In this document: piece by piece, positions 38,601 to 48,933 of the stretch
How positions within the stretch are numbered: the first letter of the stretch is position 1
Layout: each line of letters opens with the position of its first letter
Assembly (NCBI GenBank): GCA_034008185.1
Contig: CM067081.1
Span: 5,641,821-5,705,820, forward strand
DNA length: 64,000 nucleotides
Source: Gorsachius magnificus
Taxonomy: Eukaryota > Chordata > Aves > Pelecaniformes > Ardeidae
Reading direction: 5' to 3'
Notes under the pieces: generated by a model
The model's input: the letters and a program-made list of their open reading frames with translations, nothing else
What the model was told of the DNA's origin: nothing
Database searches by the model: none
Translations under genes and position numbers: made by a program

Positions 38601-39877
38601 CGAATAGATATCTCTAAATTGCAACAAGGTTTGTTTTGTAATGGACCAGATGGCATCCAGTGACAGATACATTCAAACAATACATTCCCAGAAGAGGACA
38701 CTTCTGTTCCTCTGACAGTACCTGAATGACATATGCTATCTATAGCTCCATTAAAACATCCAGAGATTCTCTAACAGTTACATGCAAAACTGTTTGCTTC
38801 TGTTCCATAAGAAAGCATGTTGTTTGGTGGTGTTTTTCTTTTTTTTTTACTTTTATTTTTTGAGGGGTTTTTGTTATTGCTGTCTTAAGAGAGAAGAGGA
38901 TAAACAGATTCTTGTTCTTTTTACTGGCAGGAGCACCAATAAAGTCACTTACATCTTCCATCAAACAGTCTTAAATGGCCTGGATGTATAATACTACAAC
39001 TAGGCTTCATTTGATGATTCAACTTTAAAAAAAAAAATAAAATCAGGTGATATGTTTCCATGTATATTATAGTTAGTGACATCTGAGTGGGGTCTGTATG
39101 ACAAAGGCTGTGTTCTCTTGCCTTGCCTTGCCTCTAGTAAAGATCAAAGCGCCCTCATGCACAGCTACAGTTGGGATTCAGGGTCTCCAGAAGCCTATCA
39201 ATAAAACATATTGAGGCTTGAATACATTCCTTCTGTTTGTGGCTGAATGCCTTCTAATCACTAAAAATTCTCTAAATAGTCCTCACCAGAGTAAAAAAAG
39301 GTTTTGTTTAAAGTCTGAAATGTTTTTTATTTTGGGAATCATATGTTATTTTGGTTCCCTAATTCTGATTCTGTTCCATATTCAGCAGCAATTTATTTCT
39401 TAAGGAAGGTCTAACTTAAGCTCTGGGTTTAGGAAAATAATCAGCTGCTGTTTGTATGATTCTGCTGTGTGCTATTTCAGGTGGGCGGGCAGGGACTGTG
39501 CTCAAACCCCAGAGGTTACATTCATTTTACAGAGATTACTTTCTAACCGCTCTTTGAAAGCAGCATCTTGTAAATCTCTGAAGTTTCACTAGCTCACCCA
39601 GCTAACAAGGAGGATTTTGGTTCTGCAAAAATGAAATTGTTCCAATTCTTATCCTACAATGAAAAACACATTTTGTTCTATTCTCGTAATTCTGGAAGGT
39701 CTCATTCCAGGTCTTGCTAAATATGAGCTTGCAAACTTAGCCTTTTCAATCTTGCATGATAATAAGTTTGCCAGTCAAATTTCTGGCTACAGAAAAAGCC
39801 AGAAGTTACTTGAATTTTACTTGAAAGAAATAAACTGGTATGATTTAAAAACAGTAGATTAAAATCTTAATTTTAGT
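32690..39877. other. Unannotated AT-rich DNA
   Basis: More than 7 kb without a recognised gene or LINE. It holds an (ATAG)n tract at 33.35 kb, short A- and T-rich runs, a (GAAA)-like run near 37.17 kb and (CTTGC)3 near 39.12 kb. The longest open frame, 34392-34808 (-), 138 codons, is in a GC-richer patch but has no recognisable domain and is not supported as coding. Confidence 0.55.
33346..33367. repeat. (ATAG)n microsatellite
   Basis: About five copies of a tetranucleotide unit, with the last unit imperfect (atagatagatagatagatat). Confidence 0.85.
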
Positions 39878-39882
39878 AATAC
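39878..39882. repeat. 5-bp target site duplication, left copy
   Basis: AATAC directly before the TG that opens the LTR. The identical AATAC lies directly after its closing CA at 40453-40457. A 5-bp duplication is what ERVL-type integration makes. Confidence 0.85.
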
Positions 39883-40103
39883 TGTATTGGGTCAAGCAGC
39901 ATAGGGATGTGTTTCTATTGGTATGTAGAAAGAGGTTGATAACACACCAATGTTTTGGCTGCTGCTGAGCAGTGCTTGAACAGCATCAAGCCTGTGCCTC
40001 CAATATTCCCCCCCCCCAGCGGGCTGGAAGGGGGCAAGATCTTGGGAGGGGACATAGCTAAGACACCTGACCCAAACCAACCAAAGGGATATTCCATACC
40101 ATG

Positions 40104-40124
40104 TGACGTCAGCTTAGATATAAA
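40104..40124 (+). promoter_or_regulatory. LTR promoter: CRE and TATA box
   Basis: TGACGTCA (40104-40111) is a perfect palindromic cAMP-response element, the site of CREB/ATF factors. Seven bases later comes TATAAA (40119-40124). This is the U3 core promoter of the solo LTR. In the related LTR at 57.7 kb the CRE is degraded (gaacgtca) and the TATA box is gone. Whether this copy still starts transcripts is unknown. Confidence 0.65.
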
Positions 40125-40258
40125 ACTAAGCGAAAAGGAAGAGGAGGTGGGGACATTCGTCTTTTGCGACGTTTTGTCTTCGGGAAGGAACAACTATGGA
40201 TACTGAAGCCCTACTTCCCGGGAAGTGGCTGGACATCACCTGCTAATGGGAAGTAGAG

Positions 40259-40332
40259 AATAAAATCTTCTTTTCTTTCCTTTTGCTACTGTGCGCGGCC
40301 TTTGCTTTTGCTTTTTTTTTTTCTTTATTAAA
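40259..40332 (+). terminator. LTR polyadenylation signals
   Basis: AATAAA at 40259-40264 and ATTAAA at 40327-40332, the second in the same context (attaaactg) as the ATTAAA in the 57.7 kb LTR. The second is therefore more likely the family's own R-region signal. Between them is a T-rich stretch that may be a downstream element. Confidence 0.55.
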
Positions 40333-40452
40333 CTGCCTTCACCTCGACCCGTGAGCCCTTTGATTTACTTTTCTCTCCTCTATCCGGTTAGAGGGGAGTG
40401 ATAGAGTGGCTTTGGTGGGCCCCTGGCATCCAGCCAGGGTCAAAACACCACA

Positions 40453-40457
40453 AATAC
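40453..40457. repeat. 5-bp target site duplication, right copy
   Basis: AATAC directly after the closing CA of the LTR, identical to 39878-39882. Confidence 0.85.
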
Positions 40458-41989
40458 GAGTCCAATAAATTGATAATAAATTGATGTAAATATTATATAA
40501 TGAACATAAAACCCAGGCAGAATAATGTTTTGATATGTTAACACTCAAAACCATATTTCCAGGTTCACACATTACATTACCAGATATCACAGTACTCCTA
40601 AGAACCAATAATTCAGAAGCTGTGGATTTAGTTCAACAAGGAACTCTTGTTGAGTTGAGAAACATGTTGAGAAAACTGTGTTTTCTCACACAGGAATATA
40701 GATAGATCATCTGAAGTGTAGGTATATGCTTTGAAGTACGGAGTAAGAGCAAAAGATTCTCAGCATCTGCTAAAAACTGTTGGGATGCTTGGGTTAGATT
40801 TTAGATATGATCTGTCAAACTGCATCAATCAAGTTAACTTACACTTCAAGATGTAATGAAATGTGACCAACACAATTAAACACAATAACGTACTGTAGCA
40901 GCAAAAATGCATTCTTGATGATAGTGGGTAAAGAAAGAGCAGTTTTGGTTTAACTCAGAAAATATTGCTTGGTTTTTTGGATATTTTTAGGATACAACAT
41001 GCTCTTCGCAGAAGGTTTTTGGCTGTTCTCATAGAAATTTAAAAGGCCATGACTAGGTCATTTCTAGCTATTGCACTACTCAGGATTTAATTTGCAATTA
41101 AATAAGGAAAAAGAAACTCATCATCTGCAACTTTCTGTAAAGAATGTGTTCTACCATCCTGTTAATACAGATTGCATCCTAGAGACTGTATAGAAGGTGC
41201 ATAGCATTGCTCACATTTAAACATATTTACACATACATAGATACATTTACACAAACCTTAGATAGTTTCATTATAGATTACAATTGAACAATTATGACAA
41301 TTCTTGACCAAACTTTCACAGCAACTTTATTGCTTTATTCTGCAGCCAAACGCTGAATGAACTTGTGACTGGACACTGATTCATATAGTAATGACAACCG
41401 TACAAACAACACCTGGAGAAGGTGATCCCAGACAACAGCAGCCAGCAAAACACAGCTCTCATTAATTCAGCTGTAAAAAGATTAAATCTACAAGATTTGC
41501 TTGAAGGCAGACAAGTCTTTTGTGTGACAGAAATAATCTGTCAAGATTTGGTCAAATCTTACATATCTCCATAGATATATTTTGTTCAGTAAATACGGCT
41601 GACTTTTTGCTGTTATGTGTATGTATAATTATGAGTAATCCTTAAAATTTTGTTTAGGACATCTGAACAGTGTTTCAGTTGTATAATAATTGCTTAATAA
41701 TCAGCTCGTTTTCTGATCAGTAAACAAGTGGCTGAGAGAAAGAAAAGCAACACTCCTACATCTTTTTTCTCATACCAGTGCACTGCAAGCCAGAGGTGTG
41801 TTGAGTTATACAGGATACTGAGCAAGGTGCTAGACTAACTCTGTGCTGCATATACTGGTGGTAATCCCACGGCACAAAGCATAAGAGGTTGGTTAATCCA
41901 TTTGTTTCCAAGTACTAGACTCCCATCAATCCTGTGCTTATCTTAGATTTAATCATTTGATTTGATTCACAATGCTGCTTTTAGCAAGA

Positions 41990-42075
41990 ATGCGCAAAAG
42001 CGCTTACAAGAGATAGCCGGATCTGCTCCCGCTGGGCTCTGTTGGTATTTGTGTGCTCCGCTCCTTTAAAACGCT
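41990..42075. promoter_or_regulatory. Short CpG-dense patch
   Basis: Six CpG dinucleotides lie within about 85 bases of otherwise CpG-poor DNA, including the palindromic pair GCGC-AAAA-GCGC at 41992-42003. There is no repeat signature. A small regulatory element is possible; this rests on composition alone. Confidence 0.25.
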
Positions 42076-42775
42076 GCAACTTTATGTTTGTGACTCTATG
42101 CCTCCAGAAAGAAGTGGATAATTTTATCTCTAGACATGAACATTGCCTATTCAAATCCAAGATGTATGAGAAAATGCACCTCAGTGGAAAACAATGCAAC
42201 CTAGAGATCAATCCTTAAATTTGTTGTTGGGGAGTGGGGGGATCAAAAGCTTGTAAATCCCGTAAGTCTTATTTTCTTTGAGTGGGAGTTAAGTGTCCCA
42301 GCTTATATAGCTGTGTTTCAAATTTTATGCCAACTGTAGAGTGTTCAAAATCCAGATTTAGATCCTCAGGCCTTAAAATTCCTGCAGGGTGAATTTCTTT
42401 ACAAAAAGAATTGTTTTCTATAGAAAGGTAATCTCTTCCCGCAGGCTGGTAAAATTTAAATCTGCGATGGCATCTCTAACAACAAACGAAAAAAGCCCAC
42501 AGGTGCTGTTATAGCTAAATAAGCTGCTGTAACAGCAAAGTCTTTATGGCATTAAAAATGCAATGAACTAACTTGAGTTTCTAAATGAAACATAAATAAA
42601 TAAGTACAGAAAGAGAATTTCAGACACCACTTCTCAAGCCATGAGAGGGTGCAAGACTACGAAATTGTACAAAATTTGAAGTTTTCTCTTTCTTACCTTA
42701 ATTACAGCTTTTCACCAATGTACCAGAAGCAGAGACCATCCCATGTTTTAAAGCAAAGAAATATATCCCTCCTAC

Positions 42776-42819
42776 AAAAAAAAAAAAAAAAAAAAAGGAA
42801 AAAAAAGAAGAAATTAGAA
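42776..42819 (+). repeat. A-rich simple repeat
   Basis: A run of about 21 A, then GG, then a further A-rich stretch with G interruptions. No recognisable retrocopy precedes it. Confidence 0.85.
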
Positions 42820-43359
42820 AAGGCCTGCAATTCCAGAAAGTCTGTTTCTCTTGTACTGCACTGGAATTAGAAAGTTATACTGAAGTCCTGTTCAGTGCCA
42901 GAGGAAAGGTAGTTTAATTATATTTTCTATGAGGAGATCATAGTCATGTGAAATATTTAATGAGTGTTAAACTGAGAAGACAATGCAACAGGACTGAAGG
43001 CCCTTCTTGTGTCACTGATTCAAACAGCTTTTAGAAAGTCACCATCTTTTTATGTCATTGAGTTGTACAGCAGATTTTCTGACCTGTTATTCACATGACA
43101 CATTTTAGTACACTTTTTTTTTAACGTAGTATATTACACTATAAACCAAATGGATATATTTGTCTGTAGTAAGGTCCGTGAGGCCCTCCTCATTGGCCAA
43201 AACATAGAATTATTCAAAGGAAAAAACTGGTCCAGGTATACATAACTGTATTAAAACTTATACCTTAAAATACAATTGTTCACCTTTGCTTTCCATCCCA
43301 TTTCCCACCAGGCCAACAAAGGTACTCCATCCACTTAAGGATGTAATACTTAACATTGA

Positions 43360-43420
43360 ACACACACACGCACACGTATATACACATATGCATGTAGTTA
43401 TAAATACACACATATATATT
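43360..43420. repeat. Degenerate CA/TA dinucleotide tract
   Basis: (CA)n with G interruptions passes into TA-rich steps (acacacacgcacacgtat, then catatg and catatatat). The purine-pyrimidine alternation is imperfect. Confidence 0.75.
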
Positions 43421-45895
43421 AAGATGGTGATTCGAAGTGGGAATATAAAGCCAATGCATTTAACTTCAAGCCAGGACTCTTCCAACATCGTTGCATCTTC
43501 ACAAACTGTTAAACCACTATAGGAGATGGTCTTGATACATGAACAGAACAGATGATCTGATACATCATTTTCCCAGATCTTTTTGATAATATATATGAGT
43601 ACACAGGAGGGTGAAATGTTGTCAGTCCTGCAGCTTCTTTTTCTACTGAATAAACATAAATCAATGAGTAATCAATTTCTGGCTCTAGGACCACAGAAGT
43701 AAAGAGGACAACAAATTTGCCTGCCTACAGACTCACTTGTTTTTAACTGTTCTTCCTGTATTCTGGCTAACTGTATTAAACACACTGATTATTTTTTCTT
43801 TTCTGGAGCAGAAGAGTATTTGGTGCTTCCCCTGAAATTCTCAGAGCAGAAACTGGTCTTTTAGTTTTGGCTATTTGCAGAGTCAAAACCACAAGAACTC
43901 TTAGCTTCCTAAAATGTCGCAGAAATGATACTAGGTCATCAGAACCAGACTGAAATGGGAAATTTTGATGCTGCTGACTCTGAAACTAAATCTGATCTGG
44001 GACTTGGCTGCAAGCCTAACCATCCCAGTGCTTATCTAAAAGCAACTGTGCCCTTTCAGTAGTTTAAGCTCAGTCACTGCTGTCATAGCAATGCTGGTCA
44101 CGCAAAAGAAATTCACAGGTAAAGGAGACTTCTGCAAGTAGTTGGCTCATGCTTCTTCTATCCCTGTTTCCCAGCTGCTATGCTTTAAGCAGCAGGCCAT
44201 TGAAACTCAGCAATGACAGAAAAAAAAAATGACAAACTGTCTGGAAAAAAAACCCAAAAAGCCAGAAGCTGCAATTTACAGTGACAATGTTTGTCACTAT
44301 AGTTTTGTGGATTGTCCTTCACATTTAAAGGGCCAAGCCTCCACGTTGCCTTCAATAGGAAGGTGATGAAGGTAAAAAAGATGAACCAGAGGAGAAAATG
44401 TGTCTAGAAAACAATAGTTTTCTTTTACAGCAATTTTGAAAATCTTTTTTGTTTCTTATTGTAATTTGTGCATTTATCTGATTGAGTTTTTACCTATTTG
44501 AAGTTGTCATGCTGAGTTCTTTGTATTTACACTACTTATATGAATCCTGGCTATTTCAAGTTATTACTTCTCCCTCATATTAGTAGTCTGGAGATCAGGG
44601 TTGGCTCAAAAAAGAGAAACCCTGATATGGTCACATCTGGAGGGCATTTGGCCCCAATTTCCTCCTACCAGCATTTACATGGTTACTGACTTTTATTCCT
44701 TTATTCATTACCTGAATAGATACAACGTAATGTTTAAGAAAATGTGTAAGCAAGAAAACCATCTCAATAAAATGTATTATTTCTCTTGCCCTAACACAAA
44801 TTCTAGGCAAGAACAAGGATAGGAAGACACACTTATGAATGTGATAGAGTTATAATGATTTAATGAGTTACAGCTTATCAGCTGAGTTGGTATGAATTAT
44901 GGTTTGCATGGTTTTCAACTCTCCTCTCCTTGCAGGTTAATGTAAAACTTCAAATGTAAGAGAAGATGCTTTCACTAAAATAGCTTGACTTTGGATTTAG
45001 TATGGCTACAGGTGAACATGCTGGCTGTTATGGGGGCTTAGCCAAGAGCAATGTGTATTTTGTATATTTGTCACTGAAGTCTGTACCTAAAGGAAAATAC
45101 TCTACCTTGCATAAATATGTATGAAAGAATTGGATGAAAATTACTTACGAAATCTAGGGGGGGTTCCTTCTTTAATTTCTACTATTACATTTTCTTCTCT
45201 CTAATTTCTGCTACTCTGACGGTGCTTTTCTATTTTGACTTGCTCTTAAAAGTCGACCTTAGTTGCTTCTCACAGTGCAGCAACTATATGGCTGTGCACC
45301 AGTTTAACGTTAATGAGTAAAAAGCTCTAAAGTCTAACAATAATTAAATGGGCACTTGCAATTGATGAGCACTTGGGGGAGAATGCTGTTCTTTAACTCA
45401 GAGAAAAATCAAATTCTTGACCTGGGTTTGGAGCAGGAAAAGACGAAAAATAAAATGAGAAAAAAATTATTATCAGAGCAGCTGAGACAAAAACCCAAAC
45501 AACTAAATACAATAATTCTGAAAAATGCTGCTTAAAATTCTTCTTTTACCTGCAACTGTGGAGTCCTTCCTGGAACACAAGATAGTCCTTCCAAGAACTT
45601 GCATTCACGCAGTATATCAGAATTAAAGGGCAGATGAAGCATTAATTATATACAAAAGAACAAGCATGCCAGAACAACCCTATTCCATGCGGAAAAAAGT
45701 GCTGAATTTAATTACCCAGAAAAGTGGCAAACACCTGTAACTTGCCCTGATCTCATTGTAATCTCCTTGCTGCTTCTTCTGCTCCCTCTCTTAGGGAAGC
45801 CCTTTCCTTGGTGAAGCTTATTATCATGGGGTGAGGAGTAATTACCAGGGAAATCATGGTGAGACTGGACTTGGGTTCTTCCTCTCCTTTCCACC

Positions 45896-46716
45896 AGGCA
45901 AACTTCTTGTAGGTGAGGGGCCCAAAACTGAACACAGTATTCGAGGTGTGGCCTCACCAGCACCAAGTACAGGGGCACGATCACTTCCCTACTCCTGCTG
46001 GCCACGCTATTCCTGATACAGGCCAGGATGCCATTGGCCTTCTTGGCCACCTGGGCACACTGCTGGCTCATGTTCAGCCGGCTGTCAACCAGTACACCCA
46101 GGTCTTTTTCCACCAGGCAGCTTTCCAGCCACTCTTCCCCAAGCCTGTAGCGCTGCATGGGGTTGTTGTGACCCAAGTGCAGGACCCGGCACTTGGCCCT
46201 ATTGAACCTCATACAGTTGGCCTCGGCCCATCGATCCAGCCTGTCCAGGTCCCTCTGCAGAGCCCTCCTCCCCTCCAGCAGATCAACACTCCCACCCAGT
46301 TTGGTGTCATCTGCAAATTTACTGAGGGCACACTCAATCCCCTCATCCAGGTCATTGATAAAGATATTAAACAAGACTGGCCCTAAAACTGAGCCCTGGG
46401 GGACACCGCTTGTGACCGGCCGCCAACTGGATTTAGCTCCATTCACCACGACTCTCTGGGCTCAGCCATCCAGCCAAGAGTACATCCATCTAGGCCATGA
46501 ACTGCCAGCTTCTCCAGGAGAATGCTGTGGGAGACTGCATCGAAGGCTTTGCTGAAGTCCAGGTAGACAACATCCACAGCCTTTCCCTCATCTACCAGGC
46601 GGATCACCTGGTCGTAGAAGGCAATCAGGTTGGTTAGGCAAGACCTGCCTTTCATGAACCCATGCTGACTGGGCCTGATCCCCTGATTGTCCTCCATGTG
46701 CCTGGTGAGCACACTT
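45896..46716 (-). mobile_element. CR1 LINE fragment with reverse transcriptase, lacking both ends
   Basis: The minus strand covers the reverse-transcriptase domain from I-R-P-S-Q-H-G-F-M-K-G-R-S-C to F-W-A-P-H. On +, 'gaggggcccaaaactgaaca' near 45916-45935 is the last strong CR1 block. Below about 45896 the sequence is unrelated, so the ORF2 C-terminus, 3' UTR and octamer tail are missing. The element is therefore 3'-truncated as well as 5'-truncated, like the 21.6 kb copy. It is GC-richer than its surroundings, and its frame shows only limited decay. Confidence 0.92.
45899..46712 (-). pseudogene. CR1 ORF2 reverse transcriptase, broken by a small deletion
   Basis: Two frames together cover the domain. 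The first (46712 down to about 46455) holds F-M-K-G-R-S-C-L-T-N-L, then V-D-V-V-Y-L-D-F-S-K-A-F-D (palm block with the first catalytic Asp), S-H-S-I-L-L-E-K-L and L-D-G-C-T-L. The second (from 46449) holds [26 protein letters not shown], the catalytic F-A-D-D-T-K-L-G-G (FADD at 46306-46317), [20 protein letters not shown] and M-S-Q-Q-C-A. Between them about 15 nucleotides present in other CR1 copies appear to be missing and a TGA falls in the expected frame, so no full protein can be made. Both catalytic motifs remain readable. The + strand open frame at 45913-46386 is its antisense shadow. Confidence 0.9.
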
Positions 46717-48916
46717 GTGAGAAAAAGGAAGAAACAATGCCATCATGTTTCATGCTGTATGCATGAAGTTTTCATTTGACGATCCCTTTCCATGCATCCC
46801 AAATCACACTTTTTCAAGACAATTGAGTCCTGTGATTAATTTACAAACAAACTGTGCCTGCCATAAGGTCTCAGTACAAAACAGAACCTCCAGCATTACA
46901 CAGCAGCCAGGGAGTGTCTACCCCAATTGCTCACCATGGCTGCAACCCTGCTTGATGAACCTTCCTGGCTGTATGACTTAGGATGTCAATAGGGGGAAAA
47001 TCCTATCTACTCCTCAGCTGCCCTATGGTACAGTACGTCACCATGGCTCCATGCTCAGATATCTTTCTCTAACAAAAAACATTGACAAGTTTGCTTGATA
47101 CTACAGGGAAAATTGCTTCAAAAATATTTCAAGTTCTTTCCCCATAAGCCTCAGCTATACAGGAAAATGCATCCAACTAGTGACAAGGGGAGCCTGGAAG
47201 ACATTCAAGAAGCCATTTTTTGCATCGTGGTATTGGAAAAATGGCAAATACCAGCCCAAGGCAACTACAGTGCTTGTAAGAAGTACATATTCTTGGTCTG
47301 TTTTCCAATATTTTTTTTTCCTAATTCTCTTTGGAAAGTGGAATGGCTCTTACATCTCTAGGGAGCAACTTCCTCTTGATAAGCCATATGTTGAAATCAG
47401 AGCCTATCTATTTTTCTGTTATCTCTGCTATGATGTTTTCAGATTGATAGTTTATAAAATAAAATAAAAGTGGACCATCTAGAACATCCAACGTGATTTT
47501 GCCCATAATGCACATTTTAAAAGATCATAACCTTTTATCTGATTGTTGTGTAGACTAAAATAATCTGTTTACTAAACTTTCTTTTGCAATATATTTTTCT
47601 TCAGTCAGATCAACATTTGCTGTTGCATTGCAGTTCACTTCATTATGTTCTTGCTGCTCCAGTTTAGTCACAACCTTTAGTGGATAAACCCCATTACAGA
47701 TGTTTCTATAAGCATCTCAGTGGTGAAGCTGAAAATCTAGGTCAATTTTTTCACTGAAAAGTGAATCAAATTTCTTTCTGATGATATTGGGAAGTGTGAT
47801 AGGTAAAAACTCTACTGTATATCTTGGTAAACTTTGATAGACTCCTAAACCTTCATCAGCATTATTAACTAATAGCATGAAATCACACACATCTGTGTGC
47901 AGCAGCTACTAATAAATGCTCATCCAGTTAATGCTTCATTACAGGTTGGGGCTTATCAGCTCTAGGAACCACATGCCACTCTCATTTACTTCTGTGTATT
48001 TCCAAATTCTCTCATCTCTATGACAGTGTGACCAGGCAGGAATGTGAGGACAGAATTTAGCCCCATGAGTCTATCTCATGGGGGAGTTACATAAGTAAAT
48101 GAGTATCACTGAAAACATGGATTAAAAGAAACCTAAATAAGGTGTTATAAATACCCTGCTCTTCTGTGCAGTTTCAGCAGCTTCTCTATTTTATGCTATT
48201 AGCCTGAATACCTTAACAAAAATAACATTCCTATGAGGCCACTGTTTCTGGACATGAAGTCACTGGTTATAATGCTTTACAAAGGGAAGCAGAATAGGGT
48301 TTGGATTTCACTAATTTCACTGTTAATACTACTATCTTGCCAAGCAGCTTGGCAAGTTGTACAGGCCAGCACAGTTCTGCCTTACATTTGCAACCTTTTA
48401 ATCCTCAGTTGGTCCCATAGGAGCAAACGGACGTGTGTGAAACATTTGCCATTACTCAAAATGTAGAGGGGTTACCCAGTTGGAATTACTGATACATCTG
48501 ATGCTGCCTAGCTTTTAGGATAATCTTCTGGTCAAGTAGGATGGTTTTGTCCTATTTCTGCCCTCAGTGATGGTGCGATGTTAGGCAAGGAGCACAACAT
48601 CACTGTACCTTGGCTTCTTCCTTCATAAAACGGATATAAGGCAATCTCCCTGCTATACTTTGTGCAGTTCTTTGAGGTATTCTGATGAAAGGTGCTAAAA
48701 TAAGCACTATGTATTATTCATATATTAATTCGCTCTGGCATATTGGTTTCAGGAAACTTCATTTAAGTGCACTGGGAAATCAACATCAAAGAAATGCAGA
48801 GTTACACACAGTGAATACACTCAGCAGTGGAGCAGACCAGGCTTGACACAGCTCTGAAAAGCAAATAAAAACTGAGCATAGAGACTCTATAATCTCCTTA
48901 TGACCAGAAAAAGAAC

Positions 48917-48933
48917 AAAAAAAAAAAAAAAAA
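48917..48933 (+). repeat. Poly(A) run
   Basis: Seventeen consecutive A, no recognised retrocopy upstream. Confidence 0.85.

Larger units (their letters stand above)
39883..40452 (+). mobile_element. Solo LTR of an ERVL-like endogenous retrovirus
   Basis: A 570-bp element with TG...CA ends flanked by a perfect AATAC duplication. It contains the blocks 'gttgataacacaccaatgtt' (39937-39956), 'tattccataccatgtgacgt', a CRE plus TATA box (40104-40124), polyadenylation signals, a U5-like end and closing CACCACA. The 57.7 kb LTR shares the same block order (ttgataacacac, tattccatacca, attaaactg) and similar ends, so the two are one broad family. No gag, pol or env sequence lies on either side, so the body was presumably lost by LTR-LTR recombination. 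Orientation comes from the ATTAAA signal. The family is recognised from bird genomes; the ERVL class is inferred from the 5-bp duplication. Confidence 0.88.
40458..45895. other. Unannotated AT-rich DNA
   Basis: No gene recognised. It holds a CpG patch (41990-42075), an A-rich tract (42776-42819) and a CA/TA dinucleotide tract (43360-43420). Sequence at 45712-45895 directly beside the truncated CR1 is not CR1 and I cannot identify it. Confidence 0.55.

Noticed and set aside
42776..42819. A-run as the tail of a processed gene copy
   Set aside because: No recognisable coding sequence or target duplication flanks it.
45913..46386. Plus-strand open frame of 157 codons
   Set aside because: Exact antisense of the CR1 reverse transcriptase. 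The plus-strand reading has no domain.
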